Shown: piece by piece, positions 27,942-36,480 of the stretch
Position numbering within the stretch: position 1 is the stretch's first letter
Layout: every line of letters starts with the position of its first letter
Assembly (NCBI GenBank): GCA_028712075.1
Contig: JAQTQX010000002.1
Coordinates: forward strand, 124,001-188,000
Length of the DNA: 64,000 bases
Source: Desulfuromonadaceae bacterium
Lineage (GTDB): Bacteria; Desulfobacterota; Desulfuromonadia; Geobacterales; Pseudopelobacteraceae
Direction of reading: 5' to 3'
Translations under genes and position numbers: made by a program
The notes under the pieces: model-generated
The model's input: only the letters and a program-made list of their open reading frames with translations
Databases searched by the model: none
Told to the model about the DNA's origin: nothing

Positions 27942-27957
27942 TGGCAGGCAACTTGCT
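27942..27957 (+). promoter_or_regulatory. Sigma-54 promoter upstream of tatA-moeA and the arsenic sensor genes
   Basis: TGGCAGGCAACTTGCT has the invariant GG and GC dinucleotides of a -24/-12 promoter at the correct 10-nt spacing, and matches the consensus at most positions. Transcription would begin near 27968 and run into tatA (28062) and moeA. A sigma-54-dependent response regulator is encoded in the same cluster (32101-33459) and is the natural activator candidate. Confidence 0.65.
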
Positions 27958-28023
27958 GTTCATATGAATACTGATGACAACAAGATCGGTTTTTAGCCAA
28001 TACTTACGTTATTTGACTGATTC

Positions 28024-28041
28024 TGTTACGTACAGGTAACA
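28024..28041. promoter_or_regulatory. Palindromic site TGTTAC-N6-GTAACA, copy 1
   Basis: A perfect 6-bp inverted repeat with a 6-bp spacer lies 20 nt before the tatA ATG. The same arms and spacer length occur again at 34717-34734 before the cytochrome-arrAB genes. Shared placement before two units of the same island suggests an operator for a common regulator. It could alternatively fold as an RNA hairpin just ahead of the ribosome-binding site. Confidence 0.55.
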
Positions 28042-28061
28042 AAAAAATAAGGAGAAACGAC

Positions 28062-28232
28062 ATGTTTGGATTCGGAATGCCGGAGATGATTATTATACTT
28101 GTCATAGTTTTGGTTGTGTTTGGAGCCGGCCGTCTGCCGGAGATTGGGGGTGCATTTGGTAAGTCAATCCGCAACTTCAAGAAGGCATCCGAAGGAAAGG
28201 ACGAGATCGAAATCAAACCAAAAGAAAGCTAA
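28062..28232 (+). CDS. tatA: Twin-arginine translocase subunit TatA, first copy
   Basis: A 56-residue TatA/TatE-type protein: short N-terminus, one membrane helix ([20 protein letters not shown]), the hinge motif [10 protein letters not shown], an amphipathic helix and a charged tail. The Tat system exports folded cofactor-containing proteins such as ArrA. AAGGAGAAACG precedes the ATG. It opens a unit with moeA, 47 nt downstream. A second, diverged tatA lies at 42208 on the other side of the arr genes. Confidence 0.92.
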   Translation: MFGFGMPEMIIILVIVLVVFGAGRLPEIGGAFGKSIRNFKKASEGKDEIEIKPKES

Positions 28233-28279
28233 ACACTTTTCTTATAGGTAGTGAACAGCGGAAAAACGGAGGTCTAATC

Positions 28280-29503
28280 ATGGTTTCTATTGAAGAAGCA
28301 CAGCGCGTCATCCTGAGTAATTCACCATTACTTCTTTCCGAAACTGTGCCTCTTCTACAAGGGTTAGGGCGCGTTATTGCAGAAGACGTCCATGCACCAT
28401 GGGATATTCCCACTACGGACAATTCCGCCATGGATGGGTATGCCTTTTCTTCCACTTCATCAGGGCGCGAGCAGTGGGTGATCGCTGGTTTCATTCCAGC
28501 AGGGAGCGAACTGGTAACGTCTGTTGCAACGGGTGAAGCGGTCAAGATCATGACCGGAGCACCCATTCCATCAGGGTGCGATACGGTTGTACCGTTTGAA
28601 GAAGTGGAGCTGACGGCCATCGGCATACGGCTCGTCTCCAAAGTAAAACCAGGCGCCCATATAAGAAAACAAGGCGAGGATGTGCGGGCAAACGATCTGG
28701 TAGTTAAAGCCGGTTCTCTGCTCCGCCCTCAAGAAATCGGCTTGTTGGTATCTCTTGGTAGAACAGAAGTCACAGTGTATCAAAAAGTGCGAGTCGCTAT
28801 TCTGGCTACCGGCGATGAACTTCTTGGCGTGGGAACAACTCCCTCTTCCGGGAGAATCATCAACAGCAACAGTTACAGTCTGGCTGCCCAGGTGTTGGAG
28901 GCGGGTGGCGAGCCGATTATGATCGGCATAGCGGCAGACAGTAAAGAATCAACCATGGGGAAAATAGTGGAGGGACTCGCAGCCGATATTCTCATTACTA
29001 CCGGTGGGGTATCCGTTGGTGATTGTGACTTTGTCAAGGAATCCATACAGAAGTTGGGTGGCACATTGCTATTCTGGAAAGTTCGCATGAAACCTGGAAA
29101 GCCAGTGGCTTTTGCCTTGCTTGAGAGTAAGCCGATTTTTGCACTACCAGGTAATCCGGTAGCAACAATGGTTGCCTTCGAAATGTTCGTCCGACCGTCT
29201 CTGTTGAAAATGATGGGGCATTCCCGGATTTTCAGGCCGGTGGTCAGGGCTACTTTGGGTGAAGAGATGAGGAATAATGGAGATCGCCCTCACCTTGTCA
29301 GAGTAGGAGTAACACTGCAACATGGAGTTTACCGTGCAACAAACACCGGCAATCAGAGTTCCGCCAATCTGGCATCGCTCACCAGGAGTAATGGTTTGTT
29401 GATGCTTGATTCAAATACTACGATTGTATCTGAAAGTACTGCTGATATTACTCTGCTGGATCGTGATTTCGAAATGGGGAGCATAAGCAATGTCGTTGCA
29501 TGA
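28280..29503 (+). CDS. moeA: Molybdopterin molybdenumtransferase MoeA
   Basis: A 407-residue enzyme inserting molybdate into molybdopterin to finish the molybdenum cofactor. Diagnostic stretches: [58 protein letters not shown] and [24 protein letters not shown] lies upstream of the ATG. Its end overlaps a truncated moaA by 14 nt. Its presence in this island points to supply of cofactor for the molybdoenzyme ArrA. Confidence 0.96.
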   Translation: MVSIEEAQRVILSNSPLLLSETVPLLQGLGRVIAEDVHAPWDIPTTDNSAMDGYAFSSTSSGREQWVIAGFIPAGSELVTSVATGEAVKIMTGAPIPSGCDTVVPFEEVELTAIGIRLVSKVKPGAHIRKQGEDVRANDLVVKAGSLLRPQEIGLLVSLGRTEVTVYQKVRVAILATGDELLGVGTTPSSGRIINSNSYSLAAQVLEAGGEPIMIGIAADSKESTMGKIVEGLAADILITTGGVSVGDCDFVKESIQKLGGTLLFWKVRMKPGKPVAFALLESKPIFALPGNPVATMVAFEMFVRPSLLKMMGHSRIFRPVVRATLGEEMRNNGDRPHLVRVGVTLQHGVYRATNTGNQSSANLASLTRSNGLLMLDSNTTIVSESTADITLLDRDFEMGSISNVVA

Positions 29504-29705
29504 TGCTTACGGCAGATTGATAAATTACCTGCGCATGTCAGTGACCGATCGCTGTAACTTGCGCTGTACCTACTGTATGCCGGCCGATGGAATTACGAAG
29601 CAACAACATGATGATATGTTGAGTTATGAAGAGTTGTATCGGATTCAGGGTGGCTACGTGCGACCCGGCGACGGGATTTCGTTAAGGGAAAATGTTTTTA
29701 TGTGA
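29490..29705 (+). pseudogene. moaA: Truncated moaA (N-terminal fragment)
   Basis: The first 55 residues are a clear MoaA start: [28 protein letters not shown], holding the radical-SAM CxxxCxxC cluster motif, then LSYEELYRI. After that the sequence loses all resemblance ([18 protein letters not shown]) and ends at 29705. The glycine-rich ITGGEP block and the C-terminal cluster are missing, so it cannot make the cyclic pyranopterin precursor. A full-length moaA lies at 40755. The break marks one edge of the inserted sensor/arr block. Confidence 0.85.
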
Positions 29706-29768
29706 TTTATCCGCTGAAACAGATATATTTTGTTTTCCGAAATGAAGAACCTCGCACAGAGGAATTAA

Positions 29769-30635
29769 ATGAAACTCGCAATCATCATTTTGTTCAGTCT
29801 TCTGATCGTATTTACGATTCCTGTTCTGGCTGACGAAAAGCCCCTCATCCGTTTCGGTGTCATCCCACGTTATAATCCAGTGGTCATGTACAAGCGCTAC
29901 CAGCCGATCATGGATTACCTTACTCAAAACACTCCCTACCACTTCGAACTTAAAATCAGCCGCGACTACCCTGAAGCGGTACGGTACCTCAGGGACGGTG
30001 TTACACAGATCAGTTCTCTCGGTGATGTTACTTTTACTGAAGCCAGTACTCTCTACGGAGCAATACCGATTGTCAAACCACTCAATCAGGATGGCATTCC
30101 TTTCTATCGTTCTGCCATAATCGTGTCGAATACCTCGCCACTTACCTCGTTGCAGGAACTCAAAGGCAAAAACATGGTGTTCGGATCACCCCATTCTACT
30201 TCGGGCAATCTGATTCCCCGCTACCTCCTCTGGAATAACGGCATCAAGCTCCAGGAACTGGGCACTTTTTCAAACCTGAAACACCATGATGCAGTTGCCA
30301 AGGCAATCCTAAAGGGACAATACGATGCTGGAGCAGTAAAGGATGTAATTGCGAATAAATACATGAGCTATGGTTTGCGGGTGCTTGCTTATTCTGAACC
30401 TCTGCCTTCGGTACCCTTCGTGGTCAGGAAAGAGGCTTCCCCTCAATTTATAAAGTCTGTTAAACAGGCTTTGCTCAAACTTGATCGAAACAATCCTGAA
30501 CATAAAAAAATCATGGCCAACTGGGACGACGAGTTTAAATATGGTTTCGCGGAAGCGAACGCCAATGACTATCGGATGATTTTCAAAATGATGCGGGACA
30601 TTCCTTCAGGTTGTGGTTATGGGTGTCATCGATGA
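29769..30635 (+). CDS. PhnD-like periplasmic oxyanion-binding protein (arsenic sensor candidate)
   Basis: Periplasmic binding protein of 288 residues with a signal peptide (about 1-21) and the PhnD/phosphonate-binding fold: IRFGVIPRYNPVVMYKRYQPIMDYL, SSLGDVTFTEA, GKNMVFGSPHSTSGNLIPRYLL and AVAKAILKGQYDAGAVKDVI. It is followed, with an ATGA overlap, by a sensor kinase and a response regulator. This matches AioX-type sensing, in which a PhnD-like protein binds arsenite and signals through a kinase. The C-terminus ends in CGYGCHR (Cys282, Cys286), a thiol pair that could bind As(III). Ligand is inferred, not shown. Confidence 0.82.
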   Translation: MKLAIIILFSLLIVFTIPVLADEKPLIRFGVIPRYNPVVMYKRYQPIMDYLTQNTPYHFELKISRDYPEAVRYLRDGVTQISSLGDVTFTEASTLYGAIPIVKPLNQDGIPFYRSAIIVSNTSPLTSLQELKGKNMVFGSPHSTSGNLIPRYLLWNNGIKLQELGTFSNLKHHDAVAKAILKGQYDAGAVKDVIANKYMSYGLRVLAYSEPLPSVPFVVRKEASPQFIKSVKQALLKLDRNNPEHKKIMANWDDEFKYGFAEANANDYRMIFKMMRDIPSGCGYGCHR

Positions 30636-32104
30636 ACAGGCGCTTTTTTTTAGGGATAAAAGGCAAGTTCGTCCTGGCAGCAGCTTTGATCGTCGCCATA
30701 ACTTCTATAATTTGGGGGACCTGGGCATGGCACAACGAGAAAAGGCTCCTGTATGACCGCCTGCTCAGCAATGCCCGCAGCATGGCAACCTCACTCAAAA
30801 CTCCGATTGTCAATGCTCTGATCTATGAGGAAATGGGAATAATTGAGGAGGGGGGGCTCCTAGACAATTTTGTCGATGAGATCGTTGCAAATAATGATTT
30901 TCCGACCCTGTACGCCTTTGTGACCGATGACAAAGGTAAGGTGCTTGCCCATAGCCGCTACATGGAATATGGCAGCACCTATACCGATGATCTTACACGG
31001 GAAGCATTACAGGGAGATTCATTCATATCCAGAACAGTACTCGAAGCTGATACGCGTGAGAACATCCTTGATATTGCCATGCCTTTGCGAATCTACGGCA
31101 AGAGTTGGGGAAGCCTGAGAATAGGGATTTCCATGAAGCCGCTCGAACATGAACTTTATTTTATGGGGGTCAAAGTTGTATCCTTCTCCGTCCTTTTTTT
31201 CCTGATTGGCACTATCCTGTTTTATTTTGTTGGCCAGACCATATCCCGACCAGTTCAAAATCTTGCCATAGCAATGTCAGGGATAAACCCGCAAGCGCTT
31301 ACAGTTGAGCTGCCGGAAGCAAGAAATGACGAGATAGGGTTCTTGCAGGAAAGCATCAGTGCTATGCTTGTACGTCTGCAAGATAGTGAAAGAGAGCGCC
31401 AGCAGTTCTTTTCCTCACTGGTCCAAAGCGAAAAACTGGCAACTATTGGCAAGTTGGTCGCAGGTGTTGCCCATGAGGTCAACAACCCATTAAATGCCAT
31501 ATCCAGTTCAATTTATTATCTGGAAAAGGAGCCGTCGGAAAGCGTTGCCAACCAGACGAATCTCCTTAAACAAGGCTTATCTCGTATCCAGAAAATTGTT
31601 CAGCAACTGAGCGATTTTAGCCGAGCCAGCAACCTGTCCATTGAATCGGTGCAGAGCAGTGCCTTTTTTCAGGAGGCAGCAACCTTCGGAAGTATGGCTC
31701 TTAAAAAGAGGGCTGTCATCTTCAAGGTATTCGACGACTGTAAATCCCAGGTCACTGTGAGGATGGACAAAGCCAAATTGCACCAGGTTGTCCTTAACCT
31801 GATTATGAACGCTGCCGATGCCTGTGGGGAAAAGGGTGAAGTGAGACTGTCAGCCACTGTTGACGATACATCGTATGTCATCACCGTAACAGATGACGGC
31901 GAGGGAATTCCGGAAGATATTAAGGGCCATATCTTTGAGATTTTTTTCACCACAAAACAGGCCGGTAAGGGTACAGGCATGGGCCTGGCAATCTGCAGGA
32001 ATATCATTGATATGCATAACGGCACCATCAGTGTAGCAAGCCGACCAGGGGAGACTGTCTTTACTATCCGCATCCCACTGGATAACGAGGTCTCAGTGAT
32101 ATGA
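30632..32104 (+). CDS. Sensor histidine kinase of the arsenate island
   Basis: Membrane kinase of 490 residues. Two helices (about 11-31 and 180-202) bracket a periplasmic Cache-like domain (about 35-178). A HAMP linker follows ([17 protein letters not shown]), then a HisKA domain with His281 in [13 protein letters not shown] and a HATPase domain ([40 protein letters not shown]). The start overlaps the PhnD-like gene and the end overlaps the response regulator, both by ATGA, so the three form one signalling unit. It probably senses the binding protein's liganded state in the periplasm and phosphorylates the sigma-54 activator. Confidence 0.92.
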   Translation: MNRRFFLGIKGKFVLAAALIVAITSIIWGTWAWHNEKRLLYDRLLSNARSMATSLKTPIVNALIYEEMGIIEEGGLLDNFVDEIVANNDFPTLYAFVTDDKGKVLAHSRYMEYGSTYTDDLTREALQGDSFISRTVLEADTRENILDIAMPLRIYGKSWGSLRIGISMKPLEHELYFMGVKVVSFSVLFFLIGTILFYFVGQTISRPVQNLAIAMSGINPQALTVELPEARNDEIGFLQESISAMLVRLQDSERERQQFFSSLVQSEKLATIGKLVAGVAHEVNNPLNAISSSIYYLEKEPSESVANQTNLLKQGLSRIQKIVQQLSDFSRASNLSIESVQSSAFFQEAATFGSMALKKRAVIFKVFDDCKSQVTVRMDKAKLHQVVLNLIMNAADACGEKGEVRLSATVDDTSYVITVTDDGEGIPEDIKGHIFEIFFTTKQAGKGTGMGLAICRNIIDMHNGTISVASRPGETVFTIRIPLDNEVSVI

Positions 32105-33459
32105 TAAAGATACTAATTGTCGAAGACGATCCACTGCTTTGGCACCCGCTGCAATTCGCTCTGGAAGGAGAAGGTTACAATGTGCAGGTTGCCATGGATG
32201 GAGCCGATGCGTTGGCTCTCTCCATCGAGGAGAGCTTTGACCTTCTGCTGCAGGACCTGCAACTGCCTGATTCAAATGGACTGGACATAATGCGTGAGAT
32301 CCTTTTGCGTCACCCTACCTGTATGGCGCTGGTCATGACCGGCCATGCCACAATTGAAAACGCCGTTGAAGCAATGAAGATAGGGGCATTTGACTTTATT
32401 ACCAAGCCGTTTCATCCTGAGCTGGTATTACTGAAAATTCGGCGCGTGATCGAGTTCCGCAACATGTCTAACTTGATGGAATCATCAGAGTGCAGGAAGA
32501 AGAGTATGATGACTCGTTGCACTGATATGAAAAAGGTCATCGAGATGGCGGAAGTTGCGGCGCCGACCGAGGCAGCTATCCTGTTGCTGGGCGAGAGCGG
32601 CACCGGCAAGGAAGTGCTGGCCAATCATATCCAGAGCTTGAGTTCAGTAAAAGATAAGCCCTACATCAAAGTCAACTGTGCCGCCATTCCTGATTCGCTC
32701 TTTGAGAGTGAGATATTTGGCTCTGACAAGGGAGCCTACACAGGATCCGTAAAAGCACATATCGGATACGTTGAATCCGCTCACGGGGGAACACTTCTTT
32801 TGGACGAAATCACGGATCTTCCGTTGGGGATCCAAGGGAAGCTGTTGCGTGTGCTGGAAGACGGTAGTTTCTATCGGGTGGGTGGGACACACCCGCTGAA
32901 ATCAAAATTTCGTCTTATCGCCACCAGCAGAAGGGACCTGTCTGAGGCTGTTCATTCGGGGGAATTTCGAGAGGATCTTTACTATCGCATTAACGTAATT
33001 TCCTTGATCATACCGCCTTTACGTCAGCGACGGGAAGACATTCCCCTACTAACGGCTCATTTCCTGAAACTATTTCACACTGCAAGTGATGGCGCCGCCC
33101 TTAGGCTATCGTCTCAAGTGCTTGATATCCTTTCCCTCTACGATTATCCCGGTAATGTGCGCGAACTACGCAACATTCTGGAACATCTTTCCCTGCTCTA
33201 TCATGGTGAAAAGATCAAGCCGGTACATCTCCCTGTCCGAATGAGGGATTCCGCATATATCGGCAGCCTGTTCGAAACATTTACGGTGGAGAAGCCGCTC
33301 CGGGATGCAACGCTGGAGTTCGAAACCCGATACATCGAGAAAATGCTCAAAGCGACTGGAGGCAATAAGACCCGGGCATCTGCTCTATTGGGTATTTCCC
33401 GTAAGGCTCTCTGGGAGAGATTGAACCATATTGTCTTCGCCAATGAGGATAAATACTGA
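32101..33459 (+). CDS. Sigma-54-dependent response regulator (NtrC family)
   Basis: A 452-residue activator. The receiver domain has the acidic pair ED9-D10, phosphoacceptor Asp52 ([10 protein letters not shown]) and Lys in TKPF. The central AAA+ domain has Walker A GESGTGKE (164-171) and Walker [10 protein letters not shown]. The sigma-54 contact loop, usually GAFTGA, reads GAYTGS (211-216). The C-terminal Fis-type helix-turn-helix ([22 protein letters not shown]) binds DNA. It is the likely activator of the sigma-54 promoter at 27942 and perhaps of the cytochrome-arrAB unit. Confidence 0.93.
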   Translation: MIKILIVEDDPLLWHPLQFALEGEGYNVQVAMDGADALALSIEESFDLLLQDLQLPDSNGLDIMREILLRHPTCMALVMTGHATIENAVEAMKIGAFDFITKPFHPELVLLKIRRVIEFRNMSNLMESSECRKKSMMTRCTDMKKVIEMAEVAAPTEAAILLLGESGTGKEVLANHIQSLSSVKDKPYIKVNCAAIPDSLFESEIFGSDKGAYTGSVKAHIGYVESAHGGTLLLDEITDLPLGIQGKLLRVLEDGSFYRVGGTHPLKSKFRLIATSRRDLSEAVHSGEFREDLYYRINVISLIIPPLRQRREDIPLLTAHFLKLFHTASDGAALRLSSQVLDILSLYDYPGNVRELRNILEHLSLLYHGEKIKPVHLPVRMRDSAYIGSLFETFTVEKPLRDATLEFETRYIEKMLKATGGNKTRASALLGISRKALWERLNHIVFANEDKY

Positions 33460-33460
33460 T

Positions 33461-34402
33461 ATGAGACGTGCAGTGCGGTTCTTAAGTGCAATGATTGCAG
33501 TATTTGGGATGCTCCTGACCTGCAGTGCGTGTAATCGCGCAGAACCGGTTATGGTTACCCTGAAAGCTGTAACGCCGTCCAAAAAGCCGGTGCCAGTTCA
33601 GGTCGAACGACCATTACGGATCGGTATGGGTGCAATGATTACCACAAAGGAAGGTTATGTATATTATCAACGTTTGCAAGCGTACATCGGAAAAAAACTT
33701 GGCCGGACTGTTCAACTGGTGGATCGGGGCAATTATAAAGAAATGAATCGCCTTCTGGAAACTGGCGACCTTGATGCAGCCTTTGTCTGTGCGGGACCGT
33801 ACGTGGAGGGGAAGGACAAGTTCGGTATGGAACTTCTGGCCATGCCGCAGGTAAAAGGTAAGTCAGTTTACTATTCCTACATCATTGTTCGCAAGGACAG
33901 TATGATAAAACATTTCGAAGATCTGAGGGGGAAGGTGTTCGCCTTTGCCGATCCAAAGTCCAATAGCGGAAAACTGGTACCCACCTACATGTTGGCCAAG
34001 ATGAATGAAACGCCGGACAGCTTCTTTGACCGACATATTTTTTCGTATGGCCATGATCAATCAATCCGAGCTGTTGCCGATGGTATCGTTGACGGGGCAG
34101 CTGTTGACAGCCTGGTCTGGGAATATTCCAAGCAGAAGTATCCAGAACAAATTCAGCAGCTCTGTATCATAGCCACATCTGACCCTTACGGTATTCCGCC
34201 GGTCGTCGTTCGGCCCGGCCTTGACTCTGAACTGAAAAAACAATTGAAAGATATTTTGTTGTCTGCTTCGGCAGACCCGGAAGGCAATGATATCCTGAAA
34301 GGTATGATGATTGACCGGTTCGTCGAGGGAGATGATGCAAACTATAACTCTATCCGCAAAATGAACAGCTGGCTTGCCAGACAGCGGAAAATAACAGAAT
34401 GA
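33461..34402 (+). CDS. Second PhnD-like binding lipoprotein
   Basis: A 313-residue PhnD-family protein with an N-terminal hydrophobic segment ending in TCSACNRAEP, so it is probably a lipoprotein anchored through one of these cysteines. The fold motifs are RIGMGAMITTKEGYVYYQRL, DAAFVCAGPYVEGKD, GKVFAFADPKSNSGKLVPTYML and ADGIVDGAAVDSLVWE. It differs markedly from the first PhnD-like protein and lacks the C-terminal cysteine pair. It directly follows the response regulator (1 nt gap). It may sense a second oxyanion such as arsenate versus arsenite, or phosphate; this is inference. Confidence 0.82.
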   Translation: MRRAVRFLSAMIAVFGMLLTCSACNRAEPVMVTLKAVTPSKKPVPVQVERPLRIGMGAMITTKEGYVYYQRLQAYIGKKLGRTVQLVDRGNYKEMNRLLETGDLDAAFVCAGPYVEGKDKFGMELLAMPQVKGKSVYYSYIIVRKDSMIKHFEDLRGKVFAFADPKSNSGKLVPTYMLAKMNETPDSFFDRHIFSYGHDQSIRAVADGIVDGAAVDSLVWEYSKQKYPEQIQQLCIIATSDPYGIPPVVVRPGLDSELKKQLKDILLSASADPEGNDILKGMMIDRFVEGDDANYNSIRKMNSWLARQRKITE

Positions 34403-34843
34403 AACTTCATTGCCTGAGAACGAAATCAGCTATGGAGTAGGCTTTGTATCGCGAGTTATTTACCTCTCTGCTTATTTCTCAATACGAAATAATTCCCATT
34501 ATTTTCCTCCTGTAAATCAATTTTCTGTCTTGGCCGGGTTCTTGTAATCACTTAAATCAATGGGTGGCAACAGAGGATTTTGACGTGGTTCGCCACCCCC
34601 ACCTTTGAAAAATGCTCGCGCTTGTAGGTGAACAGCTGAAGCGGCCTTGGCGCCTCTTGCTCAAGAAATTGTTGCGAATATATCTTCCACGTCTATCTCC
34701 GTGGTTTGGCTGAGACTGTTACGTTGAGGTAACACATCATTATATCAGAAAGGTGAAGTCACGTGGTGACCTACACCAAAATATATATCGCAACTCGATC
34801 ACCAGATATGGCGGCTAACAATTACTAAGGAGGGTTTGAATCT
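34403..34843. other. 441-nt control region before the cytochrome-arrAB genes
   Basis: No coding frame is convincing here. It holds a weak sigma-54-like candidate TTGGCCGGGTTCTTGT (34530-34545; GG and GT spaced by 10, with T replacing the invariant C), the palindrome at 34717-34734, and a possible TATATC -10 box at 34741-34746 just after it. The ribosome-binding site AAGGAGGG of the cytochrome is at the end. Confidence 0.5.
34717..34734. promoter_or_regulatory. Palindromic site TGTTAC-N6-GTAACA, copy 2
   Basis: The arms are identical to copy 1 at 28024-28041 and the 6-bp spacer length is the same, though spacer sequence differs (GTTGAG here). It is 110 nt upstream of the cytochrome GTG start. 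Placement suggests shared control of the Mo/Tat-sensor unit and the respiratory unit. Confidence 0.55.
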
Positions 34844-36370
34844 GTGGATGAAACAGGGATCAAGGTTCATAAGAAAAAACGGATTTGGAAATGGCTAATC
34901 ATCGTTGTGATGGTGTTTGTCGTGATTGCTGGCGGTGTGTTGGCAGCCCTTCTGGCTGCGGAAAAGTACTCCGGGCGCTCCGAGTTTTGTGGCACTCAAT
35001 GCCACATCATGAAACCTAATTTTGAAACCTGGAAGAAGGACAAACACAGCCTACCCGATAAGGAAACCGGCAAAATTACCGGTTGCATAGACTGTCACTA
35101 CAAACCGGGTGAAAAACCAACACCTAAAGCGAAATTCCGTGGTTTAGGCCAGCTCTTTTCCTATCTTGCCACAGGTGACAAAGAGGTTCGCAAAAGACCA
35201 ACGATAAGTGATTTGAGCTGTGCTACTGCTAAATGCCATCCCATGGACAAGCTGCTGGTAAAGCAGATTGACTATAAGAAAAAATATGACACGAAATACA
35301 AAGGCAATCTCAAAGCCTTCGAGCATAAAACTCATCTTGAAAAAGTAATAGATGGTCAGAAACTCCAATGCACCTCCTGCCATTTGCACCAGACCCGGGG
35401 CAAGCACTTTGAAGTTCCTAAGGAATTATGCTTTATCTGTCACTTCCGGAAAGCTAAGGAAAATGAAGGAAGAGCAAAGTGTGCCGTATGCCATGAAATT
35501 TCTGAAAAGCCGCTGGAGATGAAAAAGAGTGCGATTCCAGCCGAACTCAGTGGTGATGATAAGCAGCCGAAAAAGCCGATCACTCATAAGGGACTTGAAG
35601 CGGCAAAAGTCTCTTGCAATCGCTGTCATCTTGAAATGGTCATGGGAAGCACAGCGCTGAAAATGGATCTGTGCCTCGAATGCCACCATGATGCGTCCCC
35701 AGAGCTTCTGGCAAAAGTCAGTAACAGAAAACTCATGCACACTGAACACGTCACCAAGCAGACTGCTCGCTGCAATCAGTGCCATGAGACTATCGACCAT
35801 AAGAAATCTTCCTATCTTGATGCAGCGGTACGGGATTGTGCTGCATGCCACCCGGAGCCACACTTCTATACCAAAAAGCTGCTGGCAGGTGTAGGTGGTG
35901 TAGGCCCGGGAACCAAGGAGAAGTATCCTTCGCTGATGCATTCTTTCGGAACAAATTGTACCGGTTGTCACCAAAAGAATTCCCGCGACGCCAAGGGCAA
36001 TAAGGTAAAAAAAGGATCTGACAAGAGTTGTGCTGAGTGCCACAATAAGGATCCAAAGTACGGAAAGATGACTGTTCAGTGGGCCAAGGATATTGCGGAC
36101 GTCGTAGTTGAAACAAAACAGGCCGAGAAAACAGCCGTGGAGGCAATGGAGCAAGCGAAAGGCACTGCATCGGCTCAAGTCTATTCCAAAGCAGCAGCCA
36201 AGCTGAAGTTGGGACAAGAGAACCTCAGAGTCGTTACCGCAGGAGGTGGTGTCCACAACAAAAAATATGCAATGCTGTTACTCGATATAGCCACGCAAAA
36301 TTTCCAGGAAGCAGTGTCAGAATTAATGTCAACCGAAAAGAAAGGGGGGACGGAAGAACAGAAACAGTAA
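34844..36370 (+). CDS. Membrane-anchored multiheme cytochrome c (quinol dehydrogenase candidate)
   Basis: A 508-residue protein with one N-terminal membrane anchor (about residues 15-40) and a NapC/NirT-like beginning. Ten canonical CxxCH motifs are visible (CIDCH, CTSCH, CFICH, CAVCH, CNRCH, CLECH, CNQCH, CAACH, CTGCH, CAECH), plus CGTQCH (CX3CH) and CATAKCH (CX4CH), up to 12 hemes. The last 110 residues are heme-free and helical. It precedes arrA and would carry electrons from membrane quinol to ArrB/ArrA in the periplasm, replacing the NrfD-type ArrC that is absent here. Translation starts at GTG 34844 (AAGGAGG upstream); the nearby ATG is out of frame. Confidence 0.9.
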   Translation: MDETGIKVHKKKRIWKWLIIVVMVFVVIAGGVLAALLAAEKYSGRSEFCGTQCHIMKPNFETWKKDKHSLPDKETGKITGCIDCHYKPGEKPTPKAKFRGLGQLFSYLATGDKEVRKRPTISDLSCATAKCHPMDKLLVKQIDYKKKYDTKYKGNLKAFEHKTHLEKVIDGQKLQCTSCHLHQTRGKHFEVPKELCFICHFRKAKENEGRAKCAVCHEISEKPLEMKKSAIPAELSGDDKQPKKPITHKGLEAAKVSCNRCHLEMVMGSTALKMDLCLECHHDASPELLAKVSNRKLMHTEHVTKQTARCNQCHETIDHKKSSYLDAAVRDCAACHPEPHFYTKKLLAGVGGVGPGTKEKYPSLMHSFGTNCTGCHQKNSRDAKGNKVKKGSDKSCAECHNKDPKYGKMTVQWAKDIADVVVETKQAEKTAVEAMEQAKGTASAQVYSKAAAKLKLGQENLRVVTAGGGVHNKKYAMLLLDIATQNFQEAVSELMSTEKKGGTEEQKQ

Positions 36371-36480
36371 CCGGAGCACTCAGTTGAGAATGATTTATTT
36401 GTAAGTCAATCTTTACGGCACGTTTTACAACAGTCGACCTGTGTCGGAACTCAAGGGGACCACCCCGAAAGGAGGAAAGG

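Noticed and set aside
34636-34655. TTGGCGCCTCTTGCT as a sigma-54 promoter before the cytochrome
   Set aside because: GG and GC are separated by 8 nt, not 10, so sigma-54 polymerase should not use it.
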